Shown here: positions 18,708 through 25,893 of the stretch, piece after piece
How the letters are laid out: every line of letters begins with the position of its first letter
Numbering within the stretch: position 1 is the stretch's first letter
Position numbers and translations under genes: made by a program
Notes under the pieces: generated by a model
Seen by the model: only the letters and a program-made list of their open reading frames with translations
Told to the model about the DNA's origin: nothing
The model's database searches: none
Assembly (NCBI GenBank): GCA_964573725.1
Contig: CAZNLJ010000003.1
Coordinates: 1 to 64,000 of the forward strand
DNA length: 64,000 bases
Direction of reading: 5' to 3'
From: UBA6168 sp964573725
Lineage (GTDB): Bacteria; Bacteroidota; Bacteroidia; Chitinophagales; Saprospiraceae

Positions 18708-18905
18708 ATGTACAAGTACATCCTTCAATCGATCCAACATATCAACTGGCTGGCCGTCGCAGCCATGCTCGTATTCATCGCGGTGTTCGTCTACAGTACC
18801 TGGTGGGCGCTCAGCAGCAGTAAGGAGTATGTCGAGGATATGTCGCGCCTTCCGCTCGAAGCGGATGACCCGACCCCGGCCTCCCGACCCGCTCAACCGG
18901 CATGA
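18708..18905 (+). CDS. ccoQ: Small cbb3 oxidase subunit, CcoQ-like
   Basis: 65 residues with one membrane helix (NWLAVAAMLVFIAVFVYSTWWAL) and a short polar tail (SSKEYVEDMSRLPLEADD). Size, single helix and position between ccoNO and ccoP identify it as CcoQ/FixQ, which stabilises the oxidase complex. Sequence conservation in this family is low, so the call leans on context. It starts 26 bp after ccoNO. Confidence 0.8.
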   Translation: MYKYILQSIQHINWLAVAAMLVFIAVFVYSTWWALSSSKEYVEDMSRLPLEADDPTPASRPAQPA

Positions 18906-18937
18906 CCCTATCATTCGCTCACTTACAACCAATTTTC

Positions 18938-19849
18938 ATGAAAACGAAGCGCCACCTTTCCTACCTGCCCGGCTTCACGCTGACCCTGGTCTTCCTTTCC
19001 GCCCGACTGCCACTCTTGGCCCAAACGGCGGGCGGGCGGCCCGTGGACCCCTATTTCTGGGAAGACACCTTTGGGATCCTGACCTTACTGGGCGGTGTCC
19101 TCGTCGTCATCTTCTCCCTGCTGACCATGCTCCAACTGCTGCGCAACCTCGTCAAGGCCGAGGAAAAACGCGCCTTGGGCGATACCGGGCCGGAGCCGGC
19201 CGGACAAGCGGAACAAGCCGCTCCGTCCTGGTGGTCCGAATTTCTCCAGTCCGCTACCGCTGCCGTACCTGTCGCCCGGGAGAAGGACATCGACCTCGGA
19301 CATGAATACGACGGAATCCGGGAACTCGACAACAAACTTCCACCCTGGTGGCTTTGGATGTTCTATGTTTCCATCATGTTCTCCTTCGTTTATTGGATCG
19401 TCTTCCACGGCAGCAGCATCGGCGACAGCACGAAGGTCGCCTACGAGAAGGAAATGGAGGTGGCCCGCGCGGCCGTACAAGCCTACGTCTCCAGACAAGC
19501 GGAGCAGGTCGACGAAAGCACCGTGACCCTGCTGGAGGATGAGGACAACCTGACACTGGGAAAATCGGTCTATACCGCCAATTGCACGCCCTGCCACGGC
19601 GCCCTGGGTGAAGGCAACAGCATCGGCCCGAACCTGACGGACGCCTATTGGTTGCACGGCGGGGATATCGCCGCCGTCTTCACCACCATCAAGTATGGTG
19701 TCGTGGAAAAAGGGATGCAATCCTGGAAGGAAAACCTCCGGCCGGTGGATATGCAACGCGTCGCCAGCTATGTCCTGTCCTTGCAGGGAACCAACCCGCC
19801 CGGTGCAAAGGCTCCGCAGGGGACCTTGTCGGAGACGCTGCCGGAGTGA
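18938..19849 (+). CDS. ccoP: cbb3-type oxidase subunit III, CcoP, with a single haem c site
   Basis: 303 residues. A signal-peptide-like start (MKTKRHLSYLPGF...LLAQ), a membrane helix (LLGGVLVVIFSLLTMLQLL), the conserved CcoP segment DNKLPPWWLWMFYVSIMFSFVYW with a second helix, then one cytochrome c domain with Cys216-Thr-Pro-Cys219-His220 and a later GMQSW Met region. Only one CXXCH is present, whereas proteobacterial CcoP has two. It delivers electrons from soluble donors to CcoO. The start at 18938 is chosen for the signal peptide. An ATG at 18902 overlaps the ccoQ stop as ATGA, a coupling seen elsewhere in this window, and remains possible. Confidence 0.9.
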   Translation: MKTKRHLSYLPGFTLTLVFLSARLPLLAQTAGGRPVDPYFWEDTFGILTLLGGVLVVIFSLLTMLQLLRNLVKAEEKRALGDTGPEPAGQAEQAAPSWWSEFLQSATAAVPVAREKDIDLGHEYDGIRELDNKLPPWWLWMFYVSIMFSFVYWIVFHGSSIGDSTKVAYEKEMEVARAAVQAYVSRQAEQVDESTVTLLEDEDNLTLGKSVYTANCTPCHGALGEGNSIGPNLTDAYWLHGGDIAAVFTTIKYGVVEKGMQSWKENLRPVDMQRVASYVLSLQGTNPPGAKAPQGTLSETLPE

Positions 19850-19949
19850 TGCCGTCCTGCAAGGCCAAGGCAACCGATGACCGACAATCCCGGCATGGAA
19901 AGGTGCCTCCCGGCGGACCGCCTTTCCAAGCCACTAATCACGCGGAAGA

Positions 19950-21428
19950 ATGACACCCGAAAATTTCTATGACGAACCGGCCGCCTATCGGGACCACCTC
20001 GCGACGGTGGACCCACAAGGCAAGCGGATCTGGATATACCCCAAGAAACCTTCCGGCCGTTTCTACAACCGGCGGACGCTGGTGAGTTGGGTGTTGCTGG
20101 GCCTCCTCTTCGGCATGCCTTTCATCAAGGTCAACGGGGAACCGCTGCTGCTTTTCAATTTCCCGGAAGGGAAATTCATCATCTTCAGCATTGTCTTCAC
20201 CACCTACGACCTCCACCTCTTCGCCCTCGCCATGGTGACGCTGATGGTTTCCGTGGTCTTGTTCACCGTGGTGTTCGGTCGTTTGTTCTGTGGCTGGGTC
20301 TGCCCCCAGACCATATTCATGGAAATGGTATTCCGGAAAATAGAGTATTGGATAGAGGGTGATGCCCAACAACAGGTAAAACGCAACCGCGCGCCCTGGA
20401 CGACGGACAAGCTCGTTCGTAAATCGGCCAAACACCTCCTTTTTTTCCTCATCGCCGTCGTCATCGCCAACCTCTTCCTTTCCTACATCATCGGCGCGGA
20501 TGCCGTTTTCGCCATCATGACCGAACCGGTGTCGGATCACCTCGCGGGCTTCGCCGCCATGTGGGTGTTCTCCGGCCTATTCTACGGGGTATTCGCCTTC
20601 TTGCGGGAACAGGTCTGCACCACGATTTGTCCCTACGGCAGGATGCAGGGCGTCCTGCTGGTTCCGGAATCCATCGTCATCATCTATGACTATCTCCGGG
20701 GCGAGCCCCGCGGGAAACGGAAAAAAAACGGTCCGCAGGAAATGAGCCATCCCTTGCCGGTCGTCGCTGCAGACCCGGATGTCCGCGGACGGGGAGATTG
20801 CATCGATTGCAATCGCTGCGTCAATGTCTGCCCGACCGGAATCGACATTCGGAACGGCACCCAATTGGAATGTGTGAACTGCACCGCCTGTATCGATGCC
20901 TGCGATTTCGTCATGGACAAGATCGGCAAACCCCGCGGATTGATCCGATACGATTCCGCCGAAAGGATCCGGTCCGGCAGCCGTAGGCTGTTCCATCCAC
21001 GGGCCATCGCTTATGCCGCCGTCCTGCTGCTCCTGCTTGTCCTACAGGCCTTCCTGTTTACCCAGCGCGGCCCGGTGGAATCCCTGGTGCTCAAGATACC
21101 CGGCCAACTTTACCAACAATTGGACAACGGACAATACCGCAACATCTATCATTGGGAAATCATCAACAAGTCCGGTAAGGACATCCGGCACATCCGCTTC
21201 CGAGTGACCGAACCCGAAGGTGCCCTCGTCACCCTGGTCGGCACGGAAAACGGGGATGTATCCCTCGAACGCGCCGGCATGGCCAAAGGGGTCATGCTCA
21301 TCGACCTGCCGGCGGAGGCCCTCGGTCAGACCAAGGTGACCTTGCGGATGGAAGTCCTCTCCGATGACCAACCCATCGACCGGATGACCACCAATTTCCT
21401 GGGCCCCATCCAGGCCGACCCCCACTGA
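19950..21428 (+). CDS. ccoG: cbb3 oxidase accessory protein CcoG (polyferredoxin)
   Basis: 492 residues, a full-length CcoG/RdxA/FixG protein. Several membrane helices surround FCGWVCPQT and CTTICPYGRMQG; two 4Fe-4S ferredoxin motifs follow, CIDCNRCVNVCP (about 284-295) and CVNCTACIDAC (about 308-318). A late helix (AIAYAAVLLLLLVLQAFLF) leads into the C-terminal periplasmic IG-like domain. CcoG acts as a cupric reductase in assembly of the oxidase copper centre. It lies 100 bp after ccoP in the same operon. Confidence 0.95.
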   Translation: MTPENFYDEPAAYRDHLATVDPQGKRIWIYPKKPSGRFYNRRTLVSWVLLGLLFGMPFIKVNGEPLLLFNFPEGKFIIFSIVFTTYDLHLFALAMVTLMVSVVLFTVVFGRLFCGWVCPQTIFMEMVFRKIEYWIEGDAQQQVKRNRAPWTTDKLVRKSAKHLLFFLIAVVIANLFLSYIIGADAVFAIMTEPVSDHLAGFAAMWVFSGLFYGVFAFLREQVCTTICPYGRMQGVLLVPESIVIIYDYLRGEPRGKRKKNGPQEMSHPLPVVAADPDVRGRGDCIDCNRCVNVCPTGIDIRNGTQLECVNCTACIDACDFVMDKIGKPRGLIRYDSAERIRSGSRRLFHPRAIAYAAVLLLLLVLQAFLFTQRGPVESLVLKIPGQLYQQLDNGQYRNIYHWEIINKSGKDIRHIRFRVTEPEGALVTLVGTENGDVSLERAGMAKGVMLIDLPAEALGQTKVTLRMEVLSDDQPIDRMTTNFLGPIQADPH

Positions 21429-21602
21429 GGACGGTGCCCCGCACGGCGCATGCTGTCGCTGCAAACGCTGCGGATAAGCATCGGCCCAAACCGAAAAACG
21501 CAAGTCCGGCATCCTGGACGGATACCGGAATCGGAGGGTCCGCAAACCAGGGGACTTGCCGGAAATTGCCGCCATCCGACTTGACATCAAAAAAAAATAG
21601 CC

Positions 21603-22043
21603 ATGAAATTATCCTGGGGTCAGGGCATCGCCCTCTTTTACACCGTCTTCGCCTTGTCTATGGTAGGCATGGTCTTCTATTCCCGCGGATTGGACCATAG
21701 CCTGGTGGAGGAGAACTATTACCAGAAAGACCTGCAATATCAACAGGTCATCACCGCCATGAAGAATACAGCCTCCCTTTCCCGCGATATCTTGATTTCC
21801 CGGGACAAGCAAAGGGAGGTCATCCGCTTTTCTTTCCCCGAGGAAACCGCCTCCCCACAGGGATCCATCCAGTTCTATCGCCCGGCGGATAAGGACATGG
21901 ATTTCACACTCCCGATAAACCCCGACCCGGACGGTCTCCAGGAGTTTGCCTATTCCCGGCTGCCGAAGGGGCGATGGACGGTCAAGGTCAATTGGACCGC
22001 CGCAGGAAAGCACTTCTACTCGGAACAAATCGTCGTGCTTTGA
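21603..22043 (+). CDS. ccoH: cbb3 oxidase assembly protein CcoH (FixH family)
   Basis: 146 residues with an N-terminal membrane helix (GIALFYTVFALSMVGMVFYS), the FixH hallmark LVEENYYQKDLQYQQ just after it, and a beta-rich domain ending RWTVKVNWTAAGKHFYSEQIVV. FixH/CcoH is required for a stable oxidase. It lies 174 bp after ccoG. CcoI, the copper-exporting ATPase usual in this cluster, is absent; a CopA-type ATPase sits about 16 kb away. Confidence 0.92.
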   Translation: MKLSWGQGIALFYTVFALSMVGMVFYSRGLDHSLVEENYYQKDLQYQQVITAMKNTASLSRDILISRDKQREVIRFSFPEETASPQGSIQFYRPADKDMDFTLPINPDPDGLQEFAYSRLPKGRWTVKVNWTAAGKHFYSEQIVVL

Positions 22044-22104
22044 AGGCATCTTACCCGGTCGGTTAACAAAAGATTAATTTGCAACAGGTCGGCTGCAATC
22101 CTGC

Positions 22105-22112
22105 TACCTTTG
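22105..22112 (+). promoter_or_regulatory. Bacteroidota -7 promoter element
   Basis: TACCTTTG, exact TAnnTTTG, with TTTG at 22078-22081 as a possible -33 element (23-bp spacer, slightly long). It predicts a leader of about 130 nt before the ATG at 22249, so the DUF4197 gene is not part of the cco transcript. Confidence 0.55.
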
Positions 22113-22248
22113 CAGGCGTTAGGGAGGGTAGGGCGCCCTCGCCGCAGGCCATCCGACGCAAGCCGGAACCTCACACGGGATCCGGCAAGTCCCTGATCGA
22201 CGGCCCACGTCCGCTCCTCCCGACCAATCACCTAAACGCACATGTACG

Positions 22249-22983
22249 ATGAACAGAATCGCGCTTCCACTGATGCTCCTGGTTGTGACCGCCTCCTGCG
22301 CACAGGCTCAATTCCGGGACGCCTTGAACAAAGCCAAGGAAAAGGTCGCCTCCGTCACCCAGGAACCGAGCTTGACCCAGGATGAAATCGGCAGGGGCCT
22401 TAAAGAGGCCCTGGACAACGGCGTGGCGGATGCCGTCGCTTTCCTGTCCAAAACGGACGGATATTACCGCAGTCCCTACAAGATCCTGTTGCCACCGGAA
22501 GCCCGGAAGGTCGTCAACAAACTGAAGGTCGTGCCCGGGTTCGAACAGGTGGAACAGGACCTGGTCGAAAAAATGAACCGCGCCGCGGAATCCGCAGCCG
22601 AAAAAGCCAAACCCATCTTCCTGGATGCCATCCGCAACATGTCTTTCCGCGACGCCATGGATATCCTCATGGGAGAACAGGATGCCGCTACCAGCTACCT
22701 GCGGCAAAATACCTACAAACAGTTGTATGCTGAGTTTCTTCCGGTCATCCAGGCCAGCCTGGACGAGGTCAATGCACGCGAGTATTGGCGAAAAGCCGTC
22801 ACGGCCTACAACAAGATCCCCCTGGTCGAAAAAACGAATCCGGCACTTGACGACCATGTGAACACCCTGGCGCTGGAAGGCTTGTTTTCCCTGATTACCG
22901 AAAAGGAAAAAGGCATCCGCTCCAATGTGAGTTTGCGCCAGACCGACCTGCTTCGCCGGGTGTTCGCCAAACAGGATAACTGA
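22249..22983 (+). CDS. DUF4197 domain envelope protein
   Basis: 244 residues: signal peptide (MNRIALPLMLLVVTASCAQAQ), then a helical domain matching DUF4197 across its length (LTQDEIGRGLKEALDNGVADAVAFLSKTDGY, ILLPPEARKV, AAEKAKPIFLDAIRNMSFRDAMDILMGEQDAAT, LRQNTYKQLYAEFLPVI). A Cys at about residue 17 could be a lipid anchor, but the surrounding lipobox is poor. Function unknown. It has its own promoter and neighbours unrelated genes. Confidence 0.85.
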   Translation: MNRIALPLMLLVVTASCAQAQFRDALNKAKEKVASVTQEPSLTQDEIGRGLKEALDNGVADAVAFLSKTDGYYRSPYKILLPPEARKVVNKLKVVPGFEQVEQDLVEKMNRAAESAAEKAKPIFLDAIRNMSFRDAMDILMGEQDAATSYLRQNTYKQLYAEFLPVIQASLDEVNAREYWRKAVTAYNKIPLVEKTNPALDDHVNTLALEGLFSLITEKEKGIRSNVSLRQTDLLRRVFAKQDN

Positions 22984-23163
22984 TCGGCCGGGACCAACGC
23001 GCCCGTGCGCACACCGCCGGGTCGGCGGTCCGTTTTCCCTAGGGCGGCCGACCCGGCGGAAATACCCGGTACCGACTCCCCTGGTGCGACCCGCTTGCAC
23101 ACCCGGGTGTACACGAAAGCGGATATTTGGACTGTGTCCGTGATAATCACTCCGCCCTTTGCC

Positions 23164-23171
23164 TACCTTTG
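23164..23171 (+). promoter_or_regulatory. Bacteroidota -7 promoter element of the reductase/TetR pair
   Basis: TACCTTTG, exact TAnnTTTG, about 98 bp before the ATG at 23269. No well-spaced -33 TTG was found. The predicted leader contains the inverted repeat at 23197-23216. Confidence 0.5.
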
Positions 23172-23196
23172 CACGAGATGTTCATCAACGTGGAGG

Positions 23197-23216
23197 GCGG
23201 CTTACTTGTAAACCGC
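23197..23216. promoter_or_regulatory. Probable TetR operator (20-bp inverted repeat)
   Basis: Half-sites GCGG-C-TTAC and GTAA-A-CCGC flank a 2-bp centre; eight of nine positions per arm are complementary. It lies downstream of the -7 element and before the reductase start, where bound TetR protein would block transcription. The second gene of the pair encodes a TetR protein, so autoregulation is likely but inferred. Confidence 0.5.
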
Positions 23217-23268
23217 AAGTGAACCAAGGGTTTCCCCCCTGCCAGCCATCCACCCAACGGATGCCGCC

Positions 23269-24348
23269 ATGCCAAGATTCCACACCCTTACCGTCCGGGA
23301 TATACGGCGGGAAACCGAAAACTGCGTATCCGTCGCCTTCACGGTCCCGGAAGCATTACAAACGACATTCCGATTCCTTCCCGGACAACACCTGGCTTTG
23401 CGCACTATGGTCCAGGGGGAAAGGATTATCCGGAATTACTCCATCTGCAGTACCCCGGAAGACCCGGAACTCCGCATCGCCATCAAGAAAATCCCCAACG
23501 GAAAATTCTCCTCCTACGCCAATGCGGACCTTCAGGTGGGTATGCAATTGGAGTCGATGCCTCCCGCCGGACATTTCCATCCGCCGCGGGAGGTAGCAAA
23601 AGCGCCGCATTATCTCGGTTTTGCCGCCGGAAGCGGCATCACCCCTGTCTTTTCCATCCTTCGATCGGTCCTGGAACAACAGCCGGACAGCGCATTTACC
23701 TTGATTTATCTCAACCAAACCTCGGCCTCCACGATTTTTCTTTCGGAACTTGCCGCCCTTAAGAACCGGTACATGGAAAGGTTCCACCTGCTCACCCTGT
23801 TCAGCCGCGAAGAAACGGATATCCCGCTTCTCAGCGGAAGGTTTACGGATGAAAAATGCCTGGCCGTCTTTTCCCGATTGGTTCGAATCCAGGACATCCA
23901 TCGTTTTTTCCTCTGCGGGCCTTGGGAGTTGTTGGACCTGGTGACGGACACCCTGGTCGGCCTGGGTGTCGGAAAGGATCGGATCCATCGCGAGGTGTTC
24001 GCTCCACCGGATACCTCCGCGCCATCCTCCCCAGAACGCCGCCCGTCGGCAGTCGACCCGAAAACCGCGGGCGAACTGGACATCACCCTGGACGGAAAGA
24101 CCCACCACCTGGCTTTTGACCCGACGGCGTCGGCAACTATCCTGGAATGGGCGCACCAATTTGGATTGGAACTCCCTTTCGCTTGTAAAGCAGGGGTTTG
24201 TGCAACCTGTAGGGCCAAAATCGGCCGTGGACACGTCCGCATGTCGACCAATTACGGACTGACCCCGGAAGAAGTGGCGCAAGGATACGTCCTGACCTGC
24301 CAATCGGTCGCCGAAAGTTCCGCTTTGCACGTGAATTTCGACGAATAG
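23269..24348 (+). CDS. PaaE-like ferredoxin-NAD(P)H oxidoreductase
   Basis: 359 residues with three domains in PaaE order: FAD-binding (RNYSICSTP), NAD(P)-binding (GSGITPVFSIL and CGPWELLD), and a C-terminal plant-type 2Fe-2S ferredoxin with Cys306, Cys311, Cys314 and Cys344. In phenylacetate degradation PaaE feeds electrons to the PaaABC epoxidase. Here no paaABCD lies in the neighbourhood; the only partner is a TetR gene one base downstream. So it may serve another oxygenase or a remote paa locus. Symbol withheld for that reason. Confidence 0.88.
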   Translation: MPRFHTLTVRDIRRETENCVSVAFTVPEALQTTFRFLPGQHLALRTMVQGERIIRNYSICSTPEDPELRIAIKKIPNGKFSSYANADLQVGMQLESMPPAGHFHPPREVAKAPHYLGFAAGSGITPVFSILRSVLEQQPDSAFTLIYLNQTSASTIFLSELAALKNRYMERFHLLTLFSREETDIPLLSGRFTDEKCLAVFSRLVRIQDIHRFFLCGPWELLDLVTDTLVGLGVGKDRIHREVFAPPDTSAPSSPERRPSAVDPKTAGELDITLDGKTHHLAFDPTASATILEWAHQFGLELPFACKAGVCATCRAKIGRGHVRMSTNYGLTPEEVAQGYVLTCQSVAESSALHVNFDE

Positions 24349-24349
24349 C

Positions 24350-24925
24350 ATGCAAGAGTCACCGATCAAACAAAGGATTCTCGAGGAAGCGGCCCGGCTT
24401 TTCCAACAGAAAGGCTATCCGGCGGCTTCCATGCGGGATATCGCCGAGCGGGTAAACCTGCGCGTCTCGAGCCTGTATTCCCATTTCAGCGGAAAAGAGG
24501 AGCTCCTCCGGTTGATCTGTTTCGATTGCGCCGACAAGTACCTTTCAGGCATGCGCTCCTTTCAGCGGATGGACATCCCGGCATCGGAAAAGGTTCGAGG
24601 CCTGATCCGGATGCACATCCAAATCGCGACGGAGGATATCACCTCCGTGACCATCTTCAACGACGAGTGGCGACACCTGAGCGAGCCACACCTCGACCGG
24701 TTCCTTTCCCTTCGGCGGGAATACGAATCGCAGTTCGGCGACATCATCCGGCAAGGAATCTCGGAAGGAGCTTTCGAGGAGGTGAACATCCGGGTGACCC
24801 TCTTCACGATTCTGACCTCCCTCCGGTGGCTGCACCGACCACAGGCCGACCGGCAGGGACACTCCGCACCGGAATTGGAAGAAGCCATCCTGCAACTGTT
24901 ATTGAAAGGATTGGAAAAAAGGTAG
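24350..24925 (+). CDS. TetR/AcrR-family transcriptional regulator
   Basis: 191 residues. The N-terminal helix-turn-helix is clear (IKQRILEEAARLFQQKGYPAASMRDIAERVNLRVSSLYSHFSGKEELL, about residues 7-54); the C-terminal ligand domain is helical and resembles regulators of acyl-CoA or phenylacetate genes in Bacteroidota. It starts one base after the reductase stop, so the two are co-transcribed. Ligand not readable from the sequence. Confidence 0.88.
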   Translation: MQESPIKQRILEEAARLFQQKGYPAASMRDIAERVNLRVSSLYSHFSGKEELLRLICFDCADKYLSGMRSFQRMDIPASEKVRGLIRMHIQIATEDITSVTIFNDEWRHLSEPHLDRFLSLRREYESQFGDIIRQGISEGAFEEVNIRVTLFTILTSLRWLHRPQADRQGHSAPELEEAILQLLLKGLEKR

Positions 24926-24948
24926 GTGGTTTACCCGGGATGCCCCGC

Positions 24949-25698
24949 CTATCTGTCCATCAAGGCGGCGATTTTCTCCCGCCGCGCTTTGCGATACGTC
25001 TCCTTCAATTCGAAATTGAATCCCTCCGCCTCCAATATCCGGTATTGCTCCTTGTCGAATCCGTACAATTTGGCCGGTCGGTGCGGCACCCCCTCCTGTA
25101 CCTGGTCGTGGTCGATGAGCAAGTTCATGGATAGGATTTTCTTACGGAAGTTCCGCTTGTCCAGTTTGGTATCCAAAATGGCCTCGTAGAGATGCTGGAG
25201 GGCGGACAAGGTAAACCGGGGCGGCAGCAGCTCGAAACCCACAGGTCGGAAACGGACCCTTTGCTTCAAGGTGTTGAGACAGGTCGAGAGGATGTGGTGG
25301 TGGTCGAAGGCCAGCTTGGTTTTCAATGCCTGGGCAACGCTGTGCCAGCCGAGGGTCAAGGCAAAGGAGGCGGGCTGCGGCTCCAAGTCCGCTATCTTGA
25401 TCAGGGAAAAATAGGCGGTGGTGATCACCCGGCCTCGGGGATGGCGGTTGACGGCCCCGAAAGTCCTGACCTGCTCCAGGTATACCTCCTCCAGTCCCGT
25501 CAATTCCGCCAGGACACGGTGAGCGGCCGCATCCAGGTCCTCATGGGGATAGACCAAGTCTCCCGGCAATGCCCATGCCCCTTGAAAAGGGGAGGACCCG
25601 CGCTGGATAAGCAGCACCTTGAGGTCGACATCGTCAAAACCGAAGATCACATTATCCACGGAAAATGCCGACTTGAAAAAGGTGTCCGCTACATTCAT
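24949..25698 (-). CDS. NrtR-like regulator (degenerate Nudix domain plus winged helix)
   Basis: 249 residues. The N-terminal Nudix fold (DNVIFGFDDVDLKVLLIQRG, GAWALPGD) is followed by a winged-helix region (LSALQHLYEAILDTKLDKRNFRKKILSM) typical of NrtR/AraR-type Bacteroidota regulators. The Nudix box is damaged: the REuxEExGu core reads RVLAELTGL, losing two of three acidic residues, and the first Glu is shifted. This fits a ligand sensor without hydrolase activity. Family members bind ADP-ribose or sugar-derived ligands. The divergent neighbour is an AsmA-like gene, so the regulated pathway is not evident. Confidence 0.82.
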   Translation of the reverse strand: MNVADTFFKSAFSVDNVIFGFDDVDLKVLLIQRGSSPFQGAWALPGDLVYPHEDLDAAAHRVLAELTGLEEVYLEQVRTFGAVNRHPRGRVITTAYFSLIKIADLEPQPASFALTLGWHSVAQALKTKLAFDHHHILSTCLNTLKQRVRFRPVGFELLPPRFTLSALQHLYEAILDTKLDKRNFRKKILSMNLLIDHDQVQEGVPHRPAKLYGFDKEQYRILEAEGFNFELKETYRKARREKIAALMDR

Positions 25699-25719
25699 GC
25701 TACGTACAGGTTCATCCGG

Positions 25720-25750
25720 CTAAAATATCCCCTTTTGACCAATTAACAAA
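25720..25750 (-). promoter_or_regulatory. Promoter of the NrtR-like gene
   Basis: Minus strand TTTG (25747-25750), 19-bp spacer, then TATTTTAG (25720-25727), seven of eight matches to TAnnTTTG. It predicts a leader of about 15 nt before the ATG at 25698. Confidence 0.55.
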
Positions 25751-25893
25751 ACCGGTGTCCGGTATTTGCGCGCGGAAGCTGAGGTATCGGGAATCGGGAT
25801 GCATCATCGGCCATATTTATTTCAAGCAAGACAGAACTGCGGACAATCCCCTGTTGTTGAATGGAAATACAGGATCAAACAGAAGTGTCCGAT

